Source: Candidatus Zixiibacteriota bacterium
GTDB lineage: Bacteria > Zixibacteria > MSB-5A5 > GN15 > FEB-12
Direction of reading: 5' to 3'
DNA length: 64,000 nucleotides
Assembly (NCBI GenBank): GCA_029860345.1
Contig: JAOUBJ010000010.1
Location: 1-64,000, forward strand
Positions 24,708 through 34,001 of this stretch are shown here, in pieces. Positions within the stretch are counted from its first letter, which is position 1; every line of letters begins with the position of its first letter. Both the position numbers and the translations under genes were made by a program. The notes beneath the pieces are model-generated. The model saw only the letters and a list, made by a program, of their open reading frames with translations, was not told the DNA's origin and made no database searches.

Positions 24708-26180
24708 TTATTGTGTGGAGTCGAAGGGTGGCGGCGTCTGAGACCCAACCAACTCGTTAATAAACTCCATGATCAGCCGCCGCAGCTCGATGGTTAATGA
24801 ATCGCCCGGAGCGTATTTCAGGGAGCTGTCACAACTGTTGAGCGCCTCCTCAAACCGAAGAAGAATGGCTAGAGAAGTGGCTCGGCCCGTCCAGGCTTTG
24901 TCTTGTTCAGGATCGGAAGCCAATGCGCTATCGAAACTGGCAATCGCTTCCTCGTGACGATCGAGCATGACCAGACCGTGACCGCGGCTGCGCCAGGCTT
25001 CACGAAAGTCAGGCTGGTAAGCCAGAGCGCTGTCGTAACTGGCGATTGCTTCCTCGTAACGTTCCAGTTCGTTCAGGTCACGACCCCGGGCGAACCAAGC
25101 CTTATCGAGACTAGGTTCAAGGGATAGGGCATTATCGTAACTGGCGACCGCTTCTTCGTAAAGGTCAAGGGCACCGAGAGCACGGCCACGGCTGTACCAG
25201 GCATCGCTGCGGTTGTGTTTGTAGGCCAGTGCACTGTCATAACTGGCAATAGCTTCTATGTAACGATCGAGTTTGCCCAGCGCGATACCCCGGTTGTACC
25301 ACGCTCCATGATCGTCACGCTCATAGAACAGAGCGCTATCGAAACTGGCAATTGCTTCCTCGCCGCGTCCGAGTTCGGCCAACGGGATGCCGCGATTGCT
25401 CCAAGCTTTAACCATGTCTGGTTTGTAAGCCAATGCACTGTCAAAACTGGCAATAGCTTCCTCGTGACGATCAAGTCTGCCGAGAGCAACACCGCGGTTG
25501 TTCCAGGCATTATGGTCGTCTGGTTGGTAAGCCACAGCACTATCGGCGCTAGCGATGGCTTCTTCGTGAAAACCGAGGTTATTGAGCGTACTACCGCGGT
25601 TGGTCCAGGCAACATGTGACTGTGGACTGTATGTGACGCAACTGTCGAAGCAGTTGAGCGCGAGCGTGTTCTCCCCTAGCTTGGAGAACGCAACCCCCTT
25701 GTAGAAAAACACCTCAAATCGCTGGCTCAGGTCTTCGCCTGCCGCTGTGAGTGCATAGCCGAGATGAGTTAGCGCCTCATGATACTCTTCCAAACCGATA
25801 GCCACTTTGCCACTGTCGAGCGCCGTTTTGACGATCCCCTCCAGGCACTCCGCCTGCTCATAGGCGAGGGCTTGGCATTCGGGATCAGGATCTGCTTGAC
25901 CTGCCGATTTCTTAATGAGCGCTTCAAGGCTGTCCATTTTGCAGGTCATCTCGTTACCGAGGCTGTCAACTTTGCCAGATATGATGGTGTCTACATCGGC
26001 TGGGGTAGCGGGTTTATCCGATGGCCAGAAGCCCACGAAGGCTATCAGCACGCCGATGGCTTCCACGACTATTCCCAGAATAATGCCGCGCCGCGCCGGC
26101 CACTTACGCAGTTTACCTATCTTGATGACCAAACCGGCCACGGCAGTCGTAAAGAGCAGAATCGATATGATCAATCCCAA
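24708..26180 (-). CDS. Membrane-anchored TPR protein
   Basis: 490 residues from a TTG at 26180, chosen because a perfect AGGAGGT lies 7 bp upstream and the hydrophobic segment then follows immediately. Two membrane segments (LGLIISILLFTTAVAGLVIK and GIILGIVVEAIGVLIAFVGF), a polar linker, then from about residue 140 at least nine 34-residue TPR units in a regular row (EEAIASFDSALAYKPD and AWNNRGVALGRLDR recur). TPRs mediate protein-protein contact; the partner is unknown. The DNA of the repeats is also similar from unit to unit, suggesting recent internal duplication. Confidence 0.85.
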   Translation of the reverse strand: MGLIISILLFTTAVAGLVIKIGKLRKWPARRGIILGIVVEAIGVLIAFVGFWPSDKPATPADVDTIISGKVDSLGNEMTCKMDSLEALIKKSAGQADPDPECQALAYEQAECLEGIVKTALDSGKVAIGLEEYHEALTHLGYALTAAGEDLSQRFEVFFYKGVAFSKLGENTLALNCFDSCVTYSPQSHVAWTNRGSTLNNLGFHEEAIASADSAVAYQPDDHNAWNNRGVALGRLDRHEEAIASFDSALAYKPDMVKAWSNRGIPLAELGRGEEAIASFDSALFYERDDHGAWYNRGIALGKLDRYIEAIASYDSALAYKHNRSDAWYSRGRALGALDLYEEAVASYDNALSLEPSLDKAWFARGRDLNELERYEEAIASYDSALAYQPDFREAWRSRGHGLVMLDRHEEAIASFDSALASDPEQDKAWTGRATSLAILLRFEEALNSCDSSLKYAPGDSLTIELRRLIMEFINELVGSQTPPPFDSTQ

Positions 26181-26536
26181 ACGTCGACCTCCTACCCTGC
26201 AGTATAGCGGACGGCGAGGACAGGGACAATGCCTAAGTTCACTGTGCGCCATGACTCACGCAAATACACCACCAACTCCCCCTAAAGTGCGCCCACGCAA
26301 CCATCCATAAGGAGCAGGAAATGGATACCAGTACAAAGCAATCCGCCGCACCCCACACCGCCAAACCGGTCCAGCCTCGTAATCACCATCGATTCTATTT
26401 CCCCAGAACAAAAAACACGCCAGACGAACCCATTTGCTCAGGGGGGCTGGCCGGAAAAACGTTTTTCCGTAAAACGAACCCATTTCCCCCGTGGCGCACG
26501 AGGATGTACACCACGCACGAAAAACTCGGCCTGACC

Positions 26537-26566
26537 TGAAACCCGGACGAACGTCCGGGCCACCCA
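26537..26566 (-). repeat. REP, inverted orientation
   Basis: Reverse complement of the RAYT-flanking REP: AAACCCGGACGAACGTCCGG followed by GCCACCC. The hairpin is intact. It is about 7 kb from the RAYT. Confidence 0.8.
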
Positions 26567-26694
26567 AATACTGAAGGCAACGGCTATTTTCTTCATCCCC
26601 TCTTGAGAGGGGAGGCCCCGCCGAAGGCGAGGACGGGGTGTGTTCTTCGAAAGGAGATGCGGATAATAGAACTATCGATCAGTCATTAAGAACT

Positions 26695-26739
26695 CCCACA
26701 GCAAGCTGTGGGGCACCCATTCATGGGCAGGCAAGCCTG
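26695..26739 (-). repeat. Three tandem mini-hairpins at a stop codon
   Basis: CCCACAGCAAGCTGTGGG (26695-26712), CCCATTCATGGG (26716-26727) and CAGGCAAGCCTG (26728-26739). The row ends 1 bp before the TAA stop (26743-26741) of the last gene of the ten-gene array. Confidence 0.7.
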
Positions 26740-26740
26740 T

Positions 26741-28879
26741 TTATGTCTGATACGGGAAATAGAGCGTAAAGGTAGAGCCGTCGCCGTCGGTCGAAGCAAC
26801 CGATAAAGTGCCGTTGTGCGCCGAGATGATCCGTTCCACCACGGCCAGACCCAGCCCGGTGCCGGTCTCTTTACTGGTATAGTAGCGGTCGAAAACTTTG
26901 GACAGGTTCTCTTTGCGGATACCTATCCCGGTGTCGATAATTTTGATCGCAAGATAATCGGTCTTCTTATGCTCCGGCTGTTCGATCATACCCTTGACCG
27001 ACAAGGTGCCACCCTCGGGCATGGCATCGATCGCATTCATAAACAGATTCAACAACGCTTCCATGATCTGGTTGCGATTGACAATCTGCTCCCAGTTGGC
27101 CTTGGCGAAATGCGAATTGAAACCGACCTTGCTCTTTTTCAAGTCCGGCCCGACCAATTCGGCGGCCCGCTTGACCACCACGCGCAGGTCCACTTTTTCT
27201 GTAGCGTACTTGTTGGGGTTGGAAAAGTCGACCAGCTCGCGGACCAGTTCGTTCATGCGATGAATCTCGCCCTCGACCATCTTCATAAACTCGGCTTCCT
27301 GAACCTGCGGCCAGCGTTTCTTGATGATTTGAAGACCGCCTTTGATCGAGGTCAGCGGTTTGCGCAAATCGTGCGAGATTTCACTGATCATGTTGCCCAT
27401 AGTCAACAGCCGGGTGGCGTTCAAAAGGGACTTTTCCCGCTCAAACAACAAAGCCGCCTGTGAGATGACCAGTTTGGCCAGCGAGATATCCTCGACACTG
27501 TATGGCGACTCGGATTCGGCGCCCACACAAAACAGATGGGCCAGTTCGCCGTACTTGATGATCGGTACGGCCATGAAAGCAGCTTTTGGATCAGGGAGGT
27601 GATCGTTTTTGGCCAGGGCTTCGGCCACTTGCGAAGAAATCTCGGCCACGTTGCTTAGATCCATTGTTTCAAGGTCCATCTGGGTCAATGAGACGGTGTC
27701 GCGGTTGACCCTGGCCAGGTCAATGCCGCCCGAGTCGGTCAGCGGAATCTTCTCGGTGCCGGACGCGCCGCCCAGCACCAGCGTGCGGTTGTACGAATCC
27801 CAGTCGAACCACAGACCGTAGTCGGCCGGGAAGACCCGTTTGAGCTTATCGGTAAGAATCGACCGGAACTGGTTGAGCGATTGAATCTGCGGTAGTTCGC
27901 CGGCCACTTCGTGCAAAAGCTCGAACTCCACCAGCCGTCGTCGATTTTTCTCGAACTGGTTGGCATCATCGACGGCCACGGCCGCCTGGGCGGCGAAAGT
28001 GGTCAGCAGTTTCAGGTCGTTTTCATCGAAAACGCCGCCGTCCTCTTTGTTGGCCATGTTGATGACCCCGATGACGCGACCCTTTATTACCAACGGCGCG
28101 CACAACAACGACGCCGCACCGTACCGTTCACGATTGATGCGGCCAAACTGTTGGTGCGACTCTACATCCTCGATCATCAACGGCTCGCCGGTCTTGGCCA
28201 CATGTCCGGCAATCGATGTACCCACCGGCAACCGGGTCTTGGCCACCACCGAAGGCTCCAGCCCGATGGCCGCTTCTATGGTCATCGTCTCGCCGTTCTC
28301 CTCAAGTAACATGATCGATCCCACTTTGGCTTCGGTAACCGACGAGGCCAGGACGACAATTTGTCTGAGCAACTCCTGGAGGTTGGCCGTTGAACCGATC
28401 GATTTGCCTGCTTCATAGAGCGCGTTGAGTTCGTTGATACGCCGCTCCTGGAGCATGGTGGAGATTTTCAGCCGTTCCAGGAGGCTCCGTCTGTCGAGGA
28501 TTGAACTCCGTCGTTCGAGAGCACGCCTGACCGCCAACTGGAGCTTGGCGAACTCGATCGGCTTCATCAGGTAGTCGTAGGCGCCGCGAGCCACCGCCTC
28601 GACCGCCGAGTCCAGAGCTGCATAACCGGTCATAAGGATGACCGGGATTTCCTCGTCGACTTCCTTGACGATGCTGAGTAAGCCGATGCCGTCAAGTTTG
28701 GGCATTTTGATGTCGGTGATTACCAGATCGGTTTTGTGTTTGCGGATCGCCTCAGCCGCAGCCGGGGATTCCTGATATGCGTCAACTTCGTAACCGTCGC
28801 CGGTAAGCAGCTTTGTCAACGAGTCGCACATGCGCTTCTCGTCGTCGACCAAGATTATTCTTTCAGCAGTCTTTTGCAT
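26741..28879 (-). CDS. Soluble hybrid sensor: receiver, two GAF domains, histidine kinase
   Basis: 712 residues from the ATG at 28879 (AGGA upstream; overlaps the previous gene by 17 bp). Order: receiver 1-120 (IILVDDEKRMCDSL, LVITDIKMPKLDG), GAF about 165-320, a second GAF-like part about 330-490, a phospho-acceptor helix with EISHDLRKPLTSIKGGLQII (about 500-560), and an HATPase domain with NLFMNAIDAMPEGG, DTGIGIRKENL and GTGLGLAVVERI. No membrane segment, so it senses a cytoplasmic signal. The N-terminal receiver means it can be controlled by another kinase, plausibly the GAF kinase encoded just upstream. Its downstream target is unknown. Confidence 0.9.
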   Translation of the reverse strand: MQKTAERIILVDDEKRMCDSLTKLLTGDGYEVDAYQESPAAAEAIRKHKTDLVITDIKMPKLDGIGLLSIVKEVDEEIPVILMTGYAALDSAVEAVARGAYDYLMKPIEFAKLQLAVRRALERRSSILDRRSLLERLKISTMLQERRINELNALYEAGKSIGSTANLQELLRQIVVLASSVTEAKVGSIMLLEENGETMTIEAAIGLEPSVVAKTRLPVGTSIAGHVAKTGEPLMIEDVESHQQFGRINRERYGAASLLCAPLVIKGRVIGVINMANKEDGGVFDENDLKLLTTFAAQAAVAVDDANQFEKNRRRLVEFELLHEVAGELPQIQSLNQFRSILTDKLKRVFPADYGLWFDWDSYNRTLVLGGASGTEKIPLTDSGGIDLARVNRDTVSLTQMDLETMDLSNVAEISSQVAEALAKNDHLPDPKAAFMAVPIIKYGELAHLFCVGAESESPYSVEDISLAKLVISQAALLFEREKSLLNATRLLTMGNMISEISHDLRKPLTSIKGGLQIIKKRWPQVQEAEFMKMVEGEIHRMNELVRELVDFSNPNKYATEKVDLRVVVKRAAELVGPDLKKSKVGFNSHFAKANWEQIVNRNQIMEALLNLFMNAIDAMPEGGTLSVKGMIEQPEHKKTDYLAIKIIDTGIGIRKENLSKVFDRYYTSKETGTGLGLAVVERIISAHNGTLSVASTDGDGSTFTLYFPYQT

Positions 28880-30275
28880 TCTGATCCTGGTTGTCATCGC
28901 CGGCGGCCGGCAGGTCGATCTGGAAACAGCCACCGACGTCTGTGTTCCTATAGGTTATCGACCCACGATGCCTTTTAATTATACCATAGCAAACCGAAAG
29001 CCCCAGGCCGGTCCCCTTGCCGGGTTCTTTGGTGGTGAAAAACGGTTCGAAAATCCTGGGGATCAGTTCGGACTGAATCCCCGGTCCGGTATCGCAAAAA
29101 GTGACTTGGACATGCTTCGGCGAAGTTCGAATGGCGACCTCCAGACGCCCGCCCGCCTGCATCATGTCAACGGCGTTGATAATGATGTTCAAGAACACCT
29201 GTTTGAGATTCTCGGGTACACCGCTCACTTCGGGGCAGTCGCAGCTTAAGTCTCTCACTACTTCAATGTTGCTCGAAGTGAGTTTTCTGTCCATCAGTTG
29301 CAGGACCTTTTCGATTAGGCGACAGACATCGACCGGCACATATTTTAGTCCGCGCGGGCGATGGAAATCAAGAAGTTGTCTGACGATGCCCGCAATCCGG
29401 TCGATCTCCTCGCTGACTACATCGACATACGAGGTTGCTTCGACATTGTACGACTCTGCCCGCCTGATCAATTGCAGATAGTTCTTGATAATGCCGAGCG
29501 GGTTATTAATTTCATGCGCAACTTTGGCCGACATTTCGCCCAGAGCCGCAACGCGCTCCGTCTGCACCAGCTGTTCCTGGGCTTCTCGTAACTGACGGGT
29601 GGCCATCTTTTCGGCCGCATAAAGGCGTGCGTTTTCAATTGCCACCGATATCTGGCTGCCGAGCACGGACAAAAACTCAATGTCGTCCATCTCAAACATG
29701 CGGTCGGAAATCTTGTCGGAAATGACGAAAACTCCGGTCAGTTTCGATTGATATAGCAGCGGAACAACCAGCCCGGGATGGAATCCTTCCAAAATGAGCT
29801 TTTCATCCTGCTGAGCTGTTTTGTCGATCAGTTCGCCTGTGGGCAACGGACGGTTGAGACTGGCAAGATAGGACAACAGCGAAGAACCGGCGGTGAACGA
29901 GCGATGCTGGTTGGCTGAATAGTTGGCGCCCCTGGCCTTGGCCTGGACCAGTCGGGTGGGGTCTTCCTCCGCCGGCAGATAGATAGCCGCCCTGGATGCG
30001 CCTACCTGGGCCAGGGCCGTCAGGATGAAGGTGTCCAGCAGCGTGTCGTAATCAAGGACGGAATTGAAATTGCGACTGATCTCAAATACAGTATAAAGGT
30101 CAAAAATCTTTCGCTTCAGCTGCCGGTTGGTCCCGGTCAGGGAAGCGACTTTTTCGGCGAACTCCTCAAGCTTCAGAACCTCACGAGCTGTGGAAGAAGG
30201 GTCGTTCTTCACAGCTTGGTTCGCCTTGGGCACAGAAGATGAGCTGTCCTTTTTCTTGTTAATGTCGGCGCACAT
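28863..30275 (-). CDS. Soluble GAF-domain sensor histidine kinase
   Basis: 470 residues. A Ser/Lys-rich start, a coiled coil (about 28-60), a GAF domain (about 65-225, with LDYDTLLDTFILTALAQVGA and FEMDDIEFLSVLGSQISVAI), a phospho-acceptor helix (AHEINNPLGIIKNYLQLI) and an HATPase domain (NIIINAVDMMQAGG, DTGPGIQSELI, GTGLGLSVCYGI). All kinase motifs are intact; no membrane segment. It lies 2 bp after folC and overlaps the next kinase gene by 17 bp, so the two are probably made together and may form a relay. Confidence 0.92.
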   Translation of the reverse strand: MCADINKKKDSSSSVPKANQAVKNDPSSTAREVLKLEEFAEKVASLTGTNRQLKRKIFDLYTVFEISRNFNSVLDYDTLLDTFILTALAQVGASRAAIYLPAEEDPTRLVQAKARGANYSANQHRSFTAGSSLLSYLASLNRPLPTGELIDKTAQQDEKLILEGFHPGLVVPLLYQSKLTGVFVISDKISDRMFEMDDIEFLSVLGSQISVAIENARLYAAEKMATRQLREAQEQLVQTERVAALGEMSAKVAHEINNPLGIIKNYLQLIRRAESYNVEATSYVDVVSEEIDRIAGIVRQLLDFHRPRGLKYVPVDVCRLIEKVLQLMDRKLTSSNIEVVRDLSCDCPEVSGVPENLKQVFLNIIINAVDMMQAGGRLEVAIRTSPKHVQVTFCDTGPGIQSELIPRIFEPFFTTKEPGKGTGLGLSVCYGIIKRHRGSITYRNTDVGGCFQIDLPAAGDDNQDQNAKDC

Positions 30276-30277
30276 GG

Positions 30278-31561
30278 CTATTTGAGTTTCTCAAGGTACT
30301 CCCCGACCAGATAATGGGAGCCGGCAACAACTATAGTATCGTCAGGCCGGCACCTTTTCACAAGGCGCTGGAACGCCGAAACAAGACTGCCGGACTGATA
30401 GACCGGTACACCGGAAAAGTCCACTCCACTGGTCAACTCATCAAGATCAGCCCGGCGTCTGGTCTTTAGGGGTACCAGGTGGAACTCAAGGGCGATCTGA
30501 TTCAGCAGGCGGAACATCTCCCGATGGGGTTTGCGCTGGACAAAGCCGGTTATTATGTGCGCTTTTCGCCCTTTGAAGCGAGCCCCGAAAGTCTTTACAA
30601 AGGCTGCGACGCCGGCTGCATTGTGACAGACATCTAAAACAACGGTCGGTTGGCCACGGCGTTTGAGTACTTGAAACCGGCCCGGCCATTGGACCTGTCT
30701 CAGACCCTTTCGCATGGCCTCAACAGGAATGGAGATGCCGAGTTTGTCGATTATGCTCAGCGCTTTCAGGGCCAGCGCGGCGTTGGTAAGCTGATGGTGA
30801 CCGGCCAGCGCGGTGGACAGTTTTGTCAGGCGCCATCCGTTGGCTTGAAAATCGAAACTTAGCTCTGACGGGTGGGTCTTGAAATCCGAACTGGTCAAAC
30901 GGTGCATCGGTGCGCCCAGTTCTTTGCAGCGCCGTTGAATCTCCAGGCGAGCAATGTCCGGCAAGAGGCTGATCAGGTGAGCAGCGGAGGGCTTAATGAT
31001 TCCGGCTTTTTCGTAGGCGATCTTTCTGAGCGAAGTGCCGAGGATTTCGGTGTGGTCGCGGCTGATATCGGTAGTTATTGTCAGGATCGGCGCCAAAACA
31101 TTGGTGGCGTCGAGCCGACCGCCCAGTCCGGTCTCGATCACGGCCAGGTCGACCCGGGCCCGTTTGAAATAATCTAAGGCCATGGCTGTGATCAGCTCGA
31201 AAAACGACAACTTGCGGCGGGCCAGTTCGCGTCGGTGGCGGTCGATAAAAGCCGTTACTGAACGTCGTGGAATCATACGACCATCCACCCGCATTCTCTC
31301 GCGAAGAGTGACCAGGTGCGGGGAGGTGAACAGTCCGGTTCTGTAACCACTGGTGCCAAGGATGCCGGCTATCATAGCCGCCGTGGAACCTTTGCCGTTG
31401 GTTCCGGCCAGATGGATAGTCGGGTAGGCATGCTGCGGTGAGCCGATATCTTCAAGGAACTGCGCGATGTTCTCAAGCCCCAGCTTCATGCCGAAAAACT
31501 CCCGAGAGAGAATGAATCTTTCGGCTGAAACATAGCTATGTTCCAACGCTATTTTCTCCAC
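30278..31561 (-). CDS. folC: Folylpolyglutamate synthase / dihydrofolate synthase
   Basis: 427 residues. Adds glutamate to dihydropteroate or to tetrahydrofolates with ATP. Seen: the Mur-ligase P-loop HLAGTNGKGSTAAMIAGIL (about 50-70), FTSPHLVTLRERMRVDG, LAVIETGLGGRLDATN and TDISRDHTEILG, all FolC signatures; the C-terminal part has VLDVCHNAAGVAAF. The start overlaps the end of accD by 13 bp. The pairing accD-folC is widespread in bacteria. Confidence 0.95.
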   Translation of the reverse strand: MEKIALEHSYVSAERFILSREFFGMKLGLENIAQFLEDIGSPQHAYPTIHLAGTNGKGSTAAMIAGILGTSGYRTGLFTSPHLVTLRERMRVDGRMIPRRSVTAFIDRHRRELARRKLSFFELITAMALDYFKRARVDLAVIETGLGGRLDATNVLAPILTITTDISRDHTEILGTSLRKIAYEKAGIIKPSAAHLISLLPDIARLEIQRRCKELGAPMHRLTSSDFKTHPSELSFDFQANGWRLTKLSTALAGHHQLTNAALALKALSIIDKLGISIPVEAMRKGLRQVQWPGRFQVLKRRGQPTVVLDVCHNAAGVAAFVKTFGARFKGRKAHIITGFVQRKPHREMFRLLNQIALEFHLVPLKTRRRADLDELTSGVDFSGVPVYQSGSLVSAFQRLVKRCRPDDTIVVAGSHYLVGEYLEKLK

Positions 31562-32391
31562 ATTGCGCGAAGGAGTTTGACCACGGTGTTGCGCAGGTCC
31601 TGGCGGGGGACGATTTTGTCGAGGAATCCTTTTTCGAGAAAGAACTCAGAGGATTGAAATCCCTCCGGAAGGTCCTGGCCGATCGTCTGCTGAATCACCC
31701 GCGGTCCGGCGAAACCGAGCAGGGCCTTTGGTTCTGCGATAATCACGTCGCCGAGTGAGGCATACGAGGCCATGACTCCGGCCGTGGTCGGATTGGTCAG
31801 AATGGAGATGTAAGGGATACACTTCTCCGACAGGATGGCCAACAGCGCCGACGTTTTGGCCATCTGCATCAGCGAAAGGATACCCTCCTGCATCCGAGCG
31901 CCACCGGAGCATGAGACGATAATCAGCGGTACTTCTTGTTCGATAGCCCGCTCGATCGCTCGACCGATTTTCTCTCCGACTACCGAGCCCATCGACCCGC
32001 CGATAAACGAAAAATCCATGATTGCAAACGACACCGGGATTTTTTCGATGCCGGCCATACCGGCCGTGACTCCCTCCACCGCACCCGACTTCTGTTGCGC
32101 CGCCTTGATGCGGTCGGGATATTTCTTGGAGTCTTTGAACTTGAGCGGGTCTTTTGAGGTCAGGTCCTTATCGTATTCTTCGAGTTTGCCGCCATCGAGC
32201 AAAAGACCGATATACTTGCGGCTGGAAATCCGAAAGTGAAAGCTACAGTTGGGACAGACCCACAACAGTTGCTCCATTTTTTTACTGTAGACAATCTCGC
32301 CGCACGAGGTGCACTTGGTCCATAACCCTTCCGGGATGTTCTTCTTTTCTTTGGACTCAATGCCGGATTTTGATTTCTTAAACCATTCCAT
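31549..32391 (-). CDS. accD: Acetyl-CoA carboxylase carboxyltransferase, beta subunit
   Basis: 280 residues from the ATG at 32391 (MEWFKKSKSGIESKEKKNIP is the usual AccD start). A four-Cys zinc finger follows (CTSCGE, then CPNCSFHF). The crotonase-like core is intact: IGGSMGSVVGEKIGRAIE, IVSCSGGARMQEGILSLMQM, LTNPTTAGVMASYASLGDV and EPKALLGFAGPRVIQQT. With AccA it transfers the carboxyl group from biotin to acetyl-CoA, the first step of fatty-acid synthesis. No accA in this window. Confidence 0.97.
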   Translation of the reverse strand: MEWFKKSKSGIESKEKKNIPEGLWTKCTSCGEIVYSKKMEQLLWVCPNCSFHFRISSRKYIGLLLDGGKLEEYDKDLTSKDPLKFKDSKKYPDRIKAAQQKSGAVEGVTAGMAGIEKIPVSFAIMDFSFIGGSMGSVVGEKIGRAIERAIEQEVPLIIVSCSGGARMQEGILSLMQMAKTSALLAILSEKCIPYISILTNPTTAGVMASYASLGDVIIAEPKALLGFAGPRVIQQTIGQDLPEGFQSSEFFLEKGFLDKIVPRQDLRNTVVKLLRAMWRK

Positions 32392-32413
32392 AGTACAGTC
32401 ACGCTTTTGCGCA

Positions 32414-32902
32414 TCAGTCGCGCTGGTGCTTGTTACCAAGATAGTACACCATCACCTGTGCATCCTCTACCGGGTTTTGGTAGTAGTTGGGACGCCTGTA
32501 CAACTGATGAAAATCGTGCTTTCTGTAAAAAGCTACGGCTTCGACATTACTGGGCCGCACTTCCAACAGAAGGCATTCACATTTTGCCTCAGTCACGATC
32601 CGTAAAATACGGTCAAGGATATGTTTGGCAACCGATTTTCTGCGATACCCTTCGGCCACAGCAATGTTGGTCAGGTGCGCTTCGACGTCGATAATCAAGT
32701 AGCACGCATAAGCCACCACCAGGCCGTCGATTTCGGCAACCAGAGCGCCCCATGAAGGTTCGGTCAGGGCTTCGGCAAAGGCACTTATCGACCAGGGATC
32801 GGAGAACAATTGTTGCTCCATGCGGCCGACCAGCGGCAGGTCTTCTTCAACCATGGGCCTGATCGTTACCACCGGGTTGTCAGTCTTTTCGGCGTTGCTC
32901 AT
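32414..32902 (-). CDS. rimI: Ribosomal-protein-alanine N-acetyltransferase
   Basis: 162 residues, single GNAT domain. Acetylates the N-terminal Ala of S18 and other proteins. The acetyl-CoA loop is RRKSVAKHILD (usual R/QxxGxG/A, here with Ser in place of the first Gly), preceded by AHLTNIAVAEGYR and followed by LLLEVRPSNVEAVAFYRKHDF and RRPNYYQNPVEDAQVMV, a RimI hallmark. It overlaps tsaB by 23 bp, the usual tsaE-tsaB-rimI order. Confidence 0.92.
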   Translation of the reverse strand: MSNAEKTDNPVVTIRPMVEEDLPLVGRMEQQLFSDPWSISAFAEALTEPSWGALVAEIDGLVVAYACYLIIDVEAHLTNIAVAEGYRRKSVAKHILDRILRIVTEAKCECLLLEVRPSNVEAVAFYRKHDFHQLYRRPNYYQNPVEDAQVMVYYLGNKHQRD

Positions 32903-33563
32903 AGCGAATCTCGGCTTGGGACTTCTGGATGTACAGAGGTTCCAGGCTGCTCAGGTCATCAAGGTCGCTGGCCTCAAGCCGGCTCATGCCGATCTCAAGA
33001 ATATCCGAGGCATCAAACTCAAGACACCATGGCACCGAGGCATCCGACATAGGATTCAAGTGATCCGGCAGCTCAAAGCCAATGGTGGTAACTGAGCGCC
33101 CGGCCACAAACTGCTCGAACTGTTCCACTCGGACGGAGCGGACCTGTTCGGGATCAACGCGCCCCCGGCTGAACAGTCCAACAAAACTCTCATCGGCCTT
33201 AAACGGCACGACCACGCAAACGTCACTTGAAACCTCGCGCAGTTTGTGACAAGCTATATCAAAGAGCGACACACCGACCACCGGGATACCCAGGGCCTCA
33301 GCCATTCCTTTGGCCGCCGCCAGGGATATCCTCAAGCCGGTAAACGAACCGGGACCGATACAGACCACTATAGCATCAATCTGATCGCTCTTCGCTGAGG
33401 CGCTGTTCAGCAGGTCCTGGACTTTGCGCATCAACACTTGTCCGTGTGAGGTTCCGACGTTTTCGCTCAGTTTCACAAAACGATCATCGCCGAACTTCAG
33501 GGCCAGGTTCATCTGTGATGTCGAAGTGTCGATGGCCAGGATATGTCGGTAGGTTGCGGCCAT
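32880..33563 (-). CDS. tsaB: tRNA t6A biosynthesis protein TsaB
   Basis: 227 residues. Partner of TsaD in adding threonylcarbamoyl to A37 of ANN-reading tRNAs. The ASKHA-fold N-terminus ILAIDTSTSQMNLAL, the GTSHGQVLMRKVQDLL helix and IVVCIGPGSFTGLRISLAAAKG are typical. It overlaps tsaE by one base and rimI by 23 bp. Confidence 0.95.
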   Translation of the reverse strand: MAATYRHILAIDTSTSQMNLALKFGDDRFVKLSENVGTSHGQVLMRKVQDLLNSASAKSDQIDAIVVCIGPGSFTGLRISLAAAKGMAEALGIPVVGVSLFDIACHKLREVSSDVCVVVPFKADESFVGLFSRGRVDPEQVRSVRVEQFEQFVAGRSVTTIGFELPDHLNPMSDASVPWCLEFDASDILEIGMSRLEASDLDDLSSLEPLYIQKSQAEIRYEQRRKD

Positions 33564-33997
33564 TATGATTTCACGTGAGTTAGGTTTATCTGCCGTGTCT
33601 TTTCATCAATAATCTGAAAGTCCACCAGGTAATAGGCCGGGGGCAAACATTCGGCAGCCTTGTCACCCCACTCAACGACGATCAGACCCCGACGCCCGAG
33701 ATAATCGTCCCAACCGATTTCGTATAGTTCCGACGGGTCCTGCACTCTATAGAGATCGAAATGAAAAAGCGGACGTTCACCCGGGTATTCGTTGACGACC
33801 GTATATGAAGGTGAATTGACAGTTTCTGTATCCAGCCCCAATGCCTCGGCCAGACCGCGCACGAACACCGTTTTGCCGGCGCCCAATTCCCCCTTGAGCA
33901 CCAGGAGATCTCCGGGTCTCAATAGCGGGACCAGTTTGGAGGCGAGCGCCTGTGTCTCAGTCTCACCGTGCGACACGATTTTTATCTCAAATGTCAA
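33563..33997 (-). CDS. tsaE: tRNA t6A biosynthesis ATPase TsaE
   Basis: 144 residues. The P-loop ATPase of the t6A pathway: Walker A LKGELGAGKTVFVRGLAEAL, SPSYTVVNEY, FHFDLYRVQDPSELYEIG and IVVEWGDKA are all family blocks. It is 4 bp from the PorX gene upstream and shares a base with tsaB downstream. Confidence 0.96.
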   Translation of the reverse strand: MTFEIKIVSHGETETQALASKLVPLLRPGDLLVLKGELGAGKTVFVRGLAEALGLDTETVNSPSYTVVNEYPGERPLFHFDLYRVQDPSELYEIGWDDYLGRRGLIVVEWGDKAAECLPPAYYLVDFQIIDEKTRQINLTHVKS

Positions 33998-34001
33998 CGG
34001 C

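Larger units (their letters stand above)
26181..26740. other. Non-coding stretch with REP and other palindromes
   Basis: Contains a relative of the 7249 repeat in reverse orientation (about 26491-26535), a REP (26537-26566), a CCCCTCTTGAGAGGGG palindrome followed by a GGCCCCGCCGAAGGCG one (about 26597-26640) and three mini-hairpins before the stop of the next gene (26695-26739). No gene supported. Confidence 0.7.

Noticed and set aside
24708-26180. Regular DNA repeats of about 102 bp
   Set aside because: They encode 34-residue TPR units inside an open gene; not a CRISPR or satellite.
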